In this document: positions 13,290-25,600 of the stretch, one piece after another
Layout: the number at the start of each line of letters is the position of its first letter
Numbering within the stretch: the first letter of the stretch is position 1
Origin: Bactericera cockerelli
Lineage: Eukaryota > Arthropoda > Insecta > Hemiptera > Triozidae
Length of the DNA stretch: 64,000 nt
Assembly (NCBI GenBank): GCA_024516035.1
Contig: CM044960.1
Coordinates: forward strand, 19,794,668-19,858,667
Direction of reading: 5' to 3'
Made by a program: the position numbers and the translations under genes
Notes under the pieces: model-generated
Databases searched by the model: none
What the model saw: only the letters and a program-made list of their open reading frames with translations
What the model was told of the DNA's origin: nothing

Positions 13290-13455
13290 ATAATATCGCC
13301 TTATTGATGCTGTCCGATTGGGACCAATGAGTCCCAACATTTCAGCAGTAAACGAAGGACGTATTATTATGAAGTCAAAAGCAAATGAAAGGATAACTTT
13401 TAAAGTCCCATTTGGGTTTCGGACCCGCAACCTCTGGATTACCAGTGGGTAGTAA
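13290..13455 (-). repeat. tRNA-derived SINE, copy B (degraded)
   Basis: Same order of landmarks as copy A: AATATCGCCTTATT (13292-), CAGCAGTAA, CCCATTTGGG, then GGGTTTCGGACCCGCAACCTC with the B-box complement. The A-box end is lost after ACCAGTGGGTAG. More diverged than copy A. Confidence 0.6.
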
Positions 13456-16206
13456 CTAACCTTTATTTTCTACTCTAGAGTGAAACCCTGTAGAATAGTG
13501 TAGATATTCATTACTACTCTTTCTGTCCAATAGATTATAATTGGATTATACATTACATAATATAATATCAGCATATTTCTTATGTTGACCCTCATCAATC
13601 ATGATATTTTCAAGTAAATTTTGTCGTTTTAAGTAAACAAAAATTGACCATGGATAATACTCAGTACGCTGAATCCACTATCAAAGAATAGATGAAGGAC
13701 GATGAACCAGGAAAACCCGAGCTTCAGTTAGTTTGTTACTAATGTCCAATCTCGTTACAAATTGAACTTGATGTGAAGAGATTTCTTACTGGGGGACAAG
13801 ATTCTTTACTCATATTTTACTAGGAACAAACCATCAGACAACGGAGAAGTAAATGAGCAATTGAAAGAACCAAGTGTAGATTGAAGTTCCATGGAACAAG
13901 CAAGCATGAGAAAACTCAAGACACCGGAAATTCCTTGAGTTGTTGTTGATGACATGGGTCATGGGTAGCTGGACATTGACGATCATCAGTCGCTCATTTC
14001 TCTGAAACGATCGTCACGCCAATTGCCCCCAGTCAGTTCCATCTGTAATTACCATCACTAAAGCCAGACGGAGGAGTGATGATGTTTCTTGTGTTTTGTT
14101 CTGTCTGACAGGATGGTGATCCACGTTCTAGTTGACTTGCAAAAGATGAGTTTGCCGATGACTTGTTTTATTATCCTTTCTTCTGGTAATGAGCGACCAT
14201 GCATTCAGACGCAGAGGCGTTCCTAACCTTGAAATTATAAAGCTCGACATTTCTGCTGCTGCTTTTGTTACATACTGCTTCATCTGCATTTTCAATGCCA
14301 TGTTGTTCTCTATCTTGATTGAGTTAATCATCCCACTAGCTTTTTCTTTTGTGGGCAATTATGTTTGTACAGTTCATGCTTTAATGTTAGTCCCTTTTCT
14401 AGAAAAGATCGTATCGTATTAGTACAAATGATACTGACATTTATAAGTATAGATTCTTGAGTTCCTTGTGCAGATTCAAGGTCAAATGTATAGTATGATT
14501 TATGTATAGTAAATTTTATTTTCAAGTCTGCACTAAAATATAAACTTGAAATATTGGAATGCATATACTCGGACATAAAATAATAATTAGGTAGATAAGC
14601 AAGTGGCTTATGAAGTGGCTCGTCTTTGTCTTTCGGTTGAGAAAATATCACCTTTTACACAGAGCTGTAAGTAGAGTTCAAAATGTATGCTATTGATATA
14701 ACAAACTGTTTTATCTTTATCATTCGCCTTTTGGAATTATTGATTACTTCCGATTTATGGTCAGAGTAGTTTTAAACTCTAGAAGACATAGTAGATCTAT
14801 ACATCAATATATGAAGTAAGACGTAAAGTTACTACAAAAGTTCTGTTGTTGGTTTAGTAAATTCATTTTAAAATTATGAAACTTAGAGGAAGGCGCAGCA
14901 TTCATTCCTCCAAGTGTTTATTTATAAAGTGTTTTGATACTTCGGATTGTTGGACTTGGTCAGGTTTCGTTCTGTTAATCTCAGAAATGTCTCTCTCATT
15001 CTTTTGTTCCTTCATTTCATTTCTTTTTCGAAATGTTTATCACAAAAACGCAAGTTTCCTTCTCTGCCCATCTTCATGTCAAGTGGGCTGACATCATGGT
15101 CATTATATAGCTTGCCACTGGGTAGAGAGAGGAGAGAAAATGTGATTGTTTTTTTCACACATGAACGGAAAGAACGAACTTTGGAAAACACAACACAAAT
15201 CAATAAGGTAACACTTGATTGTGTGTTGTATGTTTTGTCTGCAATGATTGCGAGTGAGTGTGCACTGAGCTTGATGAGTTATTGTGTGGGGAGCTGTTCT
15301 GTCCTGCGGGGCCTTTGTACCAGGGCTGACACTCACTAGATGCATCGAGTTAGAAGTCAGGAAGTGCCTCAGCTGTTCAATACAGGAGATATTCCTATTA
15401 TTTCACATCAACTAACTTTCTAAACCATCAACCAAGTATTGTAACTTTGTTACATGTTGGTAGTTGATTTGAAATGAAATAATGTGCTATATTTCCATCA
15501 TATACTCGTATTTTTTTTTAAATACTTGACAATAGGCTTTCCTAGTGCATCTTTTTCTTCTTTTTCAATCAAATTGATGTGTTAAATCATAGTGTTAATT
15601 TTATGGGTCACTTTGTGTTCCCGGCAAGTTTGATAACTTGTATTTTAAAATTGGTTTTATATTTTACGATAAATTAAAAACCATTAAAGCATTTCCTTGC
15701 ATTATTATTTATCTTATTAATTGCCTTTATAGTGAGTGTTTTGTTTACCTTTTCTTTTGTTATAGCAACCGTTATTACCGTTACTACGAGGAGTGACTGA
15801 AGAATCCCGGAGTTTTGGAGCAAAATATGTATTTGAAAAATAAATTGTATTTCCTATCTAAAAGACTCTTCTCCCTCTCTTTTATTTCTCATTTCTTTAT
15901 AATATTTCATTCTCTTTCTCTTCACTTTATTTCCGCTCCTCTTTTTTCTCTCTCCTCTGAGTACTCATTTCACATCCTATCGATACAGGGTGGTATTATG
16001 CCTACCTTTTATTCGAGTGAAAGCATTTGAAAGTTTCAAAGTACCTATCCAATTTTTTACTTTTTTTGTATGTACCATTGGTAACTGTTGGTAGAGTTGG
16101 TAATTGAATTTTAATAATAATTATGAGGTCAATGGTCAAATTTGCTGGTTTCGCATATCTGATGATCGGTTTCAAGTTTTCAATCTTTTCAAGTTAATAT
16201 TTTCGG

Positions 16207-16230
16207 TGAGATTTTTTTTTTTTTTTTTTA
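16207..16230. repeat. Poly-T tract
   Basis: About 18-20 consecutive T following AGA. No element recognised next to it. Confidence 0.9.
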
Positions 16231-18148
16231 ACTAATGGAATCGTTCTTGATAGGTATCGAATATTTCATTGACATAAATGTCGAGTGCTAATTCATGTTA
16301 TATATTTTTTATTAGCATTATTAGCAATTGATAGTCCAACTATATTTTTGATAATCTTGAACGCTGCAGCTTTAGTTAAAAATTAAATAAAAATATCCAT
16401 CTGGTTAGGTATTGCTATCAGTGTGTCCTTGAGACACTGTCCATCCTGTATGCACATCATACATTGAGCTGTGAATAATTCGTTATTGTGCTCGCAACCA
16501 TGAAACATCAAGAACTGAAAAAATGTAAAGCTCCTAGCTATTTCCCTTTCTCCCTCCCTTCTACCAATCTCCTCCCATTTATTACCTCCCCCTTTCAACT
16601 GTCACTCTTCTGCCTCTCCCCTCTCCACGTCACCATCCATTATATTATCTCCTTTCGGCATCCTTGCTCTCTTTCTCTCCCTCCCTCCTCTATCTCAATA
16701 CTCTTTCTTTCTCTCTGATGCACGAGTCAGCAGGGCAAAGACAGAAAGAGACAGAAAGCAATCAAATGCTGAAAAGCTGACTGACGAGACGCTCTTTGTA
16801 CTTTCTGCAGGCTTGTGCTGATTCTGCTTTCATAAATAATCTGGGGAAAACACTCTTCGTCTCTCTCTCTCTCTTTTCTTGATTTTTCATTTTTCTGCCT
16901 CTTGAGTAAATTGAGATCTGTTTATTTTCCACTCGGCTCTTCATTCCTGGAATTTTTTCAACTCTACTCACAATGGAGATGCACTCAAGTTTACTCTCCT
17001 TCTATACAAACTTTGTAATTTTCTTATTATTATTTCTTTCTTTTAATTTTTTTTCAACATGATGATAATATTAACCACCGCTTTTTTTGGAAGTTCGATG
17101 AAATATTATCAAACTTTAAAAAGCTTATAACTTCTCTTGATTGTGTATTTGTGTCAAACCCAATCAGACCATGATACAGGATTATAGGTACTTTCTTCTA
17201 AAGGGAAATACAAATGACCTCTCCAGTTAGGCAGTAAGAGCATCATGCACTAGCTGTTTCCCCAGTACTGTATGTTCCAAAGAGTGTGTTGTTTGAACGT
17301 GAAGGGACCAACAGAAACACTCTTGTTTCTTATTAATCTTTCTCATGACGTACATAATTGAGAACGACTTTTGATTATTTGCCCGCGACGGTAGCATGCC
17401 CGACGCTGCATGTCTCATTGCATTATGGACACTCGGGGGTAAACATTGAATCCCTGCCAACACAATTAATTCTCTCCTAGTATGATGAAAATAATCACTA
17501 AATATTTCTTTATATTGAAGGTTACCATTGGTGTGGTATTTAGTACTTGAAAGTTACTATGGGTAACAAACTCACTGATCTGTTGGATGACAATGTTTGT
17601 GTAATAGGTGTATTTTAACCTTTTGTTACGCGGAAACGGCTAGTTTATAGTGAATAATATAAGGTACCTCAGTACTTTAAATATTTTGAATTACCTGGTA
17701 GATACACCCTGTATGTCAACACACGTATTTCAAACTGATTTTCCAACATTTCTTGCCTGTAACCAAATGTAAATATTCATATAATTTACGTTCCACGTAT
17801 TTTGTTTATTTTTTACCAAAGATAAAGTAAAGTAGCGTGGTATATTACGCTTGGAAATTTATTAAAAATCTAGAAATTTCGATGTGGTCTTCTGTACTCA
17901 GGTATGTGTGTGAGTTTGAATATTGCCAGAATATTGCACACTAACTTGGCACGTTTCGGTTTAGAAGTTAAATATTGACGAACTCTTTATGGTTCAAACG
18001 TTTTTCGCGCATACATGGCTGATGTGATGATGTCCCAGACCCTCATCATGAGTTTCCGAAAACCCTGTCTTAATACTATGCATCCATCAGATCACATGGC
18101 CGGAATCACACTATTCAATGTCTAAAATATTCTTTATCTTTCATCTGA

Positions 18149-18187
18149 CTAATTTATCTCAATTGCTTTTGTCTGTTACAGGTAAAT
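18149..18187 (+). promoter_or_regulatory. Candidate recursive splice site (ratchet point) 2
   Basis: CTAAT at 18149-18153, a T-rich tract containing TTGCTTTTGTCTGTTACAG, AG at 18180-18181, then GTAAAT from 18182. The presumed branch A (18152) lies 29 nt from the AG. Strand and layout match the other three sites and the acceptor at 63868. The donor half is weaker than at site 1. Confidence 0.5.
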
Positions 18188-18570
18188 TGAACTAACCTTA
18201 CAAGTGTATTGAGTGCATAGACTCACATCGGTAAGATATAGAAAAATCAAGAAATAATTGTATTCTCTTATGACTTATCTTTCCTTTTCTTTGATTTTTG
18301 AAACCGTTTAAATTTTAACGTCATTTCCTGACGTTCTACCCTCCTTTCTCCTAACCTCTTGCAAAAGAAATTCTCAATTTTTTAGTGCTATGTTTTTGCT
18401 TATTGTAAGCCACTTGTTTTTCATAATCGCTCGGTCGCCCTCAATCATTTCAAAATATCAAGAATCAATATCTACAGAATACCTCGGGCTTGATGGTGAT
18501 TGACGGAGTTATTGAAACACGCGCTACAAGAAGCAAAAAAATAAGAAGAAAAACTCACCACATATGTATA

Positions 18571-20225
18571 CAGGGTGTCCCACCAAACTTGGACACCTCA
18601 AATTACTCGGCCCCTGAAAGAGTTTTTGAAAAATAAAAAATCCTAGGGTACATGTCCTAATTATGCGGTATCAGTCATGAAATTTTTTTTATACAGGGTG
18701 GTTCAAAAGTCAGAAATTGAGGTGTCAACTTTCGATTTTTAAATGGATCGACCTGAATTTTATTTGATAATTTTACTTTTCAATGGTTCCTGAGTACTTT
18801 TTTAAACAAAAAATTTACATACAGGGTGGTTTTTTTTCGACCAATTTTTTTTCTAAATCTCGAATAACTCAAGTTCGTTTAATTTTTTCGATAACAAGAA
18901 TAGAAAGTGTTTGTGTAATGAATACACGCACTTTTAATTGGCATCAAATTTTTTTATACAGGGTGGTTCACAAGTGAAATAATTACTTGATTTTTTTTAA
19001 AACCGAGTTTTTTTAATTTTTTATTTGGGATTAACAATTCTCGCCTAATTTTACACATTTTTTGTTAGTCATATCGAAAAACAAAACTAAAGTGTTGTAC
19101 AGGGTGAGACATAATTTATTTGTAACACCCTGTATATTGGCAGTCAAAAAGACGTAAAATTAAATATTAAAACTAATTGTGCAAGAAAAACTTCAATTTT
19201 TAATTAAATAAAAAAGTTATGGTGTTTTAACTAATATTGTCGCATGGACCACCCTGTAGATATTTTCTTAAACCACCATATGGGTAGTCGAAATTGTGTA
19301 AAATTCAACGAGGAGTCCAAATCTGAAAGAAAAAAATTAATTCAAAAAGCCATTTTCAATTTTATGTCTACACCTACCTACTTTTTATTTCAAGTTTTAA
19401 AATCATTCAGTGTGGACACCAAATTGAAAATGGCCTTAAAATTCGTGTTTTTTACTTGTTTTTCCCCCACGATTCGAAGTCTTCGTTGAATTTTATACAA
19501 CTTCGAGTACCCACATGATAGTTTAAGAGAATATCTACAGGGTGGTCCATGCGACAATATTAGTTAAAACACCATAACTTTTTTATTTAATTAAAAATTG
19601 AAGTTTTTCTTGCTCAATTAGTTTTAATATTTAATTTTACGTCTTTTTGACTGCCAATATACAGGGTGTTACAAATAAATTATGTCTCACCCTGTACAAC
19701 ACTTTAGTTTTGTTTTTCGATATGACTAACAAAAAATGTGTAAAATTAGGCGAGAATTATTAATCCCAAATAAAAAATTAAAAAAACTCGGTTTTAAAAA
19801 AAATCAAGTAATTATTTCACTTGTGAACCACCCTGTATAAAAAAATTTGATGCCAATTAAAAGTGCGTGTATTCATTACACAAACACTTTCTATTTATGT
19901 TATCGAAAAAATTAAACGAACTTGAGTTATTCGAGATTTAGAAAAAAAATTGGTCGAAAAAAAACCACCCTGTATGTAAATTTTTTGTTTAAAAAAGTAC
20001 TCAGGAACCATTGAAAAGTAAAATTATCAAATAAAATTCAGGTCGATCCATTTAAAAATCGAAAGTTGACACCTCAATTTCTGACTTTTGAACCACCCTG
20101 TATAAAAAAAATTTCATGACTGATACCGCATAATTAGGACATGTACCCTAGGATTTTTTATTTTTCAAAAACTCTTTCAGGGGCCGAGTAATTTGAGGTG
20201 TCCAAGTTTGGTGGGACACCCTGTA
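18571..20225. mobile_element. 1.65-kb near-perfect palindrome (foldback element)
   Basis: Two arms of about 800 bp run inward from CAGGGTGTCC (18571) and outward to GGACACCCTG (ending 20225), meeting at a loop of about 36 nt (19374-19409). The outer 690 bp of each arm differ at only a few positions, while the inner 110 bp are visibly more diverged. Each arm has TACAGGGTGG-type boxes at about 18571, 18692, 18820, 18957 and 19098, spaced 120-140 bp, mirrored on the other side. A TA flanks both ends, compatible with a TA target duplication. No protein is encoded. A transcript would fold into one long double-stranded RNA. Confidence 0.88.
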
Positions 20226-21499
20226 TTATTGGAAATTATATTTGCCTGCTGATGTAACCTTGGATGATGTGGGTAAAAATCCACAAACATCCAATTTAAT
20301 TTTATGTTTTATTTGCCAAACTTGAGATGTTTTCTTTCTCTATTTGTGCTTTGCTTTGTGTTCCTCTATTTCGTTTTCTTCTATTTTCTGCTCATTTCAT
20401 GCACAACGAATGGGAGCTGCAAGGTTGTTGTACTCAATGTCACATCTGTCTTTCTCTCTCATTACTCTAACTTATGACGCGATGCGGGTCATTTCGGGCA
20501 CAAGGGTCAGGGTTGAATACCCGATGGAATCTATAGATTTTCATCGGGATTTTTCTTAAATGTTCCATTGGTGTTGCTGTCATATTGCTCGTACTCCATT
20601 CTAGGAGGATCTGAAATGCACAGCGATAGTAATGGAACATGGAACAATTGTTTTCAAGGTTGAAACGAAGTAGACGTTCCTTTGAATTAGAATATTTAAC
20701 TGAAGATAATAAATTGAGAGAACTTACATAACTTTCAGTCTAGATAAAAGTTCCAAAGAGATACAAAAGGTATGATTTATTTTTCAATATATTTAATACT
20801 GTGAAGTAACAAAGAACGAGTATCCGCACCGTATTTATGTACGGAAAGGAGTTAATCCTCATACATATCCTCAACGTTTTGGCTATTAAAACTTGGCTCT
20901 TTTCTCTGCTGCGAAACCTTCACAAGTTTACGATGGCAGCAAACTTGGGAAACTGCGAAGAAAAGGACGGGGGAAATGAATATGCTGCAAAGGCTGTAAA
21001 CGTTGACAATGAGAAAATGCATGCCAGGACAATAAAAGCAAAACGGTTGAACATTCAAATTACGGAAAGAGAGAGATAAAGCGTGTACGAAAATGTTGGA
21101 GAAATTTTCTGCTTACATTTTATATTGTCTTTTGTCTTTTAATCTTGGGTAAAAGGAACAAAGGAAGACAGGGCAAGAAAGGACAGAGCGCGTCAAGGGC
21201 AGGGAGATTGGTTTATTTGACTGTGGAAAAGGTTTCGGGACGAGAAAGTTTCTCGCAGGAAATAAAAACTTTCAAGTGAACAGGAGCTGGAGGGGATGGA
21301 AAAGTACCTTTGACCTCAAACCTGATGGTGTACCTGCTTGTCAGAGCAGATTTTTCGCTTTCTTCTGCTCCAAGTAGTTTCTGTAGAACCACTGTGGCTA
21401 GCGCAGGTCTTGAGGATCATTCAAGCACACCCCCACTCTAGCATAGTGCTGCAAGTGACCTATCAATACATTTTAGACATTTGTAAGCACATTTTCATG

Positions 21500-21740
21500 C
21501 CAGCCTCCGTGGCGTAATGGTTGTGACTACTGCCCGTTGTCCAGAGATCCCGAGTTCGATTCCTGGTTTGGGGCAGACTTTTTGAAGAAAATTCTATTCC
21601 CTCCAAACACTTGAAGCTTTCATTTCCGGCCGTACTCTCGCTGGGTTAGGTTAATGTGAGTAGCTGGTACGATGTAATGCGGGTAGACGTCAGACGTATG
21701 TTCGGGTGCCAACTATAGTATGTGTGCTTTTCAACACATG
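21500..21740 (+). repeat. tRNA-derived SINE
   Basis: A-box-like TGGCGTAATGGT at 21510-21521 and B-box-like GAGTTCGATTCC at 21552-21563, spaced as in a tRNA gene. A body of about 180 bp follows with no coding content (GGCCGTACTCTCGCTGGGTT). The acceptor stem does not pair well, so it is not a tRNA gene. Confidence 0.55.
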
Positions 21741-22503
21741 AAACAATAGAAGACCATAAGTTATTTACAGTATTAAAGAAGTCGTGTGGTGTAAAATACC
21801 TTGAGCACTATTCTTGCCTCGTAGTTCTAAATACATTTTAAATAAAGTACCAACGAGTATGTATACTGAAAGATAATCTTCATTTTGGACTACTGGTGAC
21901 AGGACACTAGAGCACAATTTCAGTATGTTTAGTTTGGTTCATGCACTAGTTAGCATAAATCACTACAGATGCTATCCTAGCTTCTCGCAAACCATTGGAC
22001 TTCATTTCGACAATCGTGTTGGCCATTCCCTCAAGGGCGCGCTGTACAATTGTACATTACTGATGAACTAAAGGGACTTTTCAGTCTCTGTAGTAAAGTA
22101 GATTGTAGAATCAGTAGAATAACTGAACAAGGTAGATAACATCCTATTCTATTGTGAGCTACTTTCCAAAGCAACTTTGCTGAACACAATACCCACGTGT
22201 GTTGGCCTATGAGCCATAGTGATCGGTCTGTGTATAATTAGATGCAGATATCTATACCTAGCTCTCCTAACCTATTGAGATTGAGGAGAAGCAGAGATTG
22301 TTGAGTGAGAGGATTGAGGTCACCCCTTGCTATCACGATCTTCTCGTCATTCGGCCTTGATTACTTTCACTACCTCGTGATGCTGGTGATGTAATGTTTA
22401 ACCTGGATCTTGGCGCCGCCGCCATCACACTGGTTTCCGGTTTACATGCTTGTTCCTTTTCTTCTGAGTCTCAGGACTCTTACCTGATTCCCGCTACAAC
22501 TTC

Positions 22504-22600
22504 GTGCTTGGGTTTTACAATTTTAATCAACATATTTATGTACACTGTACAAATTTCAGTGTACATAAATATGTTGATTAAAATTGTAATACCCAAGCAC
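22504..22600. repeat. 97-nt hairpin with 44-bp arms
   Basis: Left arm 22504-22547, loop 22548-22556, right arm 22557-22600. The arms begin GTGCTTGGG and pair with one mismatch only. Size and shape would suit a small-RNA precursor or a tiny inverted-repeat transposon. Sequence alone does not separate these. Confidence 0.85.
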
Positions 22601-25600
22601 CTCTTTTTCTGTCGTACAGTGTTTATTTTTGTAACAGTTAGTTAAATACATACACACAAGGCTTTCTCTTCATACAGTGTTTTTCATTCATGTATACCAA
22701 ACCATATAATTTAACATGGTTCTTTGGGCCCTTGTCACAACCATTAGAATTTCCTCCGAATTTCTTTGCTATCTTGCTTTACTTACACCTCCATTTCATT
22801 TTTACGGAATTGTCATGTTCGATGAATTTTTTTGTTATATAAAACATAATTTGTCTAAAAAATCAGATGGCGAACCTTTTCACTTGCTCTTTCTTTCCCA
22901 CAAATATTTCTCAAAGTATTAAAATGTTACATCTATTATTCCGGGTGCCTACATAAATAGTTTCTTCCTAAAGACACTCTAGGTATCATGCGGAATAGAA
23001 CGTTGGATAAAAAGTTTGCTACATAAATGTCCCTGTAGGAACAGTTTTCTGGTCTGAAGTTTGCAATGTTTACTGTTTGCCTTTCCTACCGCCCGCCGCA
23101 CATACATGGGTCTAAAAAGAGCGTCATAATTCTTGTTTGTCTTTACTTGAAGTTGTTTAGTATACATAATGTATTCCGTGAGTATTATGTTTGTTTATTC
23201 AGACAACCTAGAAATAGCTTCTTGCACAACATTGCAGTAGAGAAGACATTTTTATCTAGGCAAGATGCATCATGACTGTAACGGTGGATTGCTGCGGTTG
23301 TCTGAGACAGATGTTCCTGTATACTATCTCGAAGAGTCTGAGATTCTTTTTCCTGTTCAGACAATTTTAGTCCACTTTAGCCAACGTTTCATGTGCTAGT
23401 TATATTGTTTTCCTTACTATTGTACTCTTACAGTTATCTTTACTTTGCTCTTAGTCGGAGGGGCGCAAATGAGGTGGAGGCAGCTAACCTGGAAATCTTC
23501 AACAAATTATATGTCTCAAACAAATTAAGATCCGCGGTTGAGAATCAGACCAAGAAATTTCTTACACTTCTAAGTTTTCATTCTGAATTTTGATTTTGAT
23601 GCATTCAGTGCAAACACAGCCTTATCAGATTTGCCATATTTTTCAAAAGAAAATAGTGTCCATTTGTTAGCTTACTCTCTGGGTAGATACTAGATACCTA
23701 TTTTAATTATTTTCAAAGCCCCTCTAACAGTTTAATGTTTATACCCGGTCCCTTGCCGAAGCACTTGTGGCTTCGGATTGATCGCCACCGGCGGCGCCGC
23801 GGCGGCATTGTAGTGAACCCGTCTGCTTCGTCTCTTGACGTTAGCAGACCGTTTGTATCCTACAGAAATTAATTGGAATTTTCAAAAATAAATCCATTTC
23901 CCTCACTCCCTCTACATTCACCTGGGGGTTGGGAGGGAGAAAGCTAAGTGCTGGGGATAATAGAGCAAGAGAGAGATTATCAGAGTGATTTGTACACGTC
24001 TCTCCTCATCCCTAGGGAGAGATATTTTAAAATTTATCCTTCTCTCCCTCGATGCCTGTGCTCCGTTCTTTTCCCGTCTCATTTTTTTCTTCCTGACAAC
24101 CCGCGTTAGGAGAGAGAGAGGGAAAGAGAAATGGACGAGGAGAAAAAGATTCGTGCGGTTTTTCGAAAATAAATTTGAGGAAGGGGAAATACGGGGTCTG
24201 TAGCCGAGGATAAATTATTTATTCAATAGTAATTTAGGAGAGCCAAAAAATAATACCCTTGAGATGGTGGAGAGCTTTTTGTGACGGCAAGAAGTATCTT
24301 TTATGGAGATCGAATTCGTTACTTAGACTTTTACGTGCCATTCCTCAAAACTGTCTTCTTTAGATACAAGGGGGAAACGGTTCGCTATGAATTGGGGTTA
24401 CATGTCACAGAACTTTTTGCGCTCTTTTTCCTATTGAGGTCAAATAATCATGGTATTTTCTTTATTTGTATTTTACTTATTTTGCAGGATTAACTTTTTA
24501 GAGTGTTAGGTATAGTTTTGTGCATTTCCTTGACAATCTGAGCATCCCTGTCAACACTCATGAAACTCTATAATCCTCTTCCTGTTTTTGCCTCGTGTCA
24601 GGAAAGTTCCAGCATGAGAGCAGGGGTGGGGCCGGGATGAGGTAAGATTGAGGAGGAAAGGAAAGCGGTAGCGTCGCCTCCCTGGGGAATCATGTGTCTC
24701 CTTACACGCTGCTCCTTCTGCTCACTTCTAAGTGATTCGACTGAAATTTAATTTGAATCATATTTTCACTCCCACCCTTGCATTTCATTTTCTTCTTTCA
24801 CGAAATCCCTTGTGTTCTCATGTTCCATTTTGACACGACTGCGACTCTTAAAATTCAATATGCAAATTCAGCTCTAGATTTCAGCGCGCAATTCTGACAT
24901 GAACGCTGAAGTCATTTGAAGTGTTCCAACGCGATGTCATGGGGTTCACGTCCCTGCTCTAGTTCTGCTGCCTTTCATTACATTCTGGAGGTAGAAGAGT
25001 TCAGTCTTTTCCCCTTGCGTATTCCAAATCGTTCTATATTTCCACTTCAAGTTATGCTTCTAAAAAAGTATTTAAATGTTACAAGCAAATAAATGTTTTC
25101 TTAATTATGTGAACTTCAAGCACAAGTATTTTCTTAGTAACATTGCGCATTGCACTACATAATGATGAACTAATCTTGTAAGTTTGCATTAATAGCTGTA
25201 TTGGAAAAGTCTCATTTTCAATTTTATTTTTCCATTATCGAATTTAAAATCCCCACAATCCAAGGAGACAAAAGTTGTCTCAAACTTTCCTCTAGACTTA
25301 TCTACAGAGTATTTGCTTAGGATTTACAATTGTGGACAGAACGCAGCCGTGCGTCAAATGAGAGTCTTGCGGGGTTCAGTCGAGTTGCCGGGTGCTCTAT
25401 ACTCTAACCCCATTTATCCCTCTCAATTATTGGACCCTAAATAATGATGTCCCCCTGAAGAAGTCAATTCAACCCCTGCAAATGTTGCTGAAGTCACGAG
25501 CTTTATTTCTCAATTTCTCTCTTAAATGCCGGGGTTAATTACTTGGCGGTTAACTTTTATTTCCTTTTCAAACTGCATCCCTTTTTCTCCTTTTCCTGTA

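Larger units (their letters stand above)
12233..18570. other. Unannotated, probably intronic
   Basis: Apart from SINE copy B (13290-13455) and ratchet candidate 2, I see AT-rich unique sequence, a pyrimidine-rich block at 16540-16710 and isolated TACAGGGTG boxes at 15984 and, reversed, 17705. Overlapping minus-strand frames at 12801-13430 show no family resemblance. Confidence 0.5.

Noticed and set aside
12801..13430. Three overlapping minus-strand frames of 91-117 codons
   Set aside because: No recognisable family, and the longest overlaps the degraded SINE copy. Chance frames are more likely.
22394..22645. 83-codon frame overlapping the 97-nt hairpin
   Set aside because: The frame simply passes through both arms. 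There is no coding evidence.
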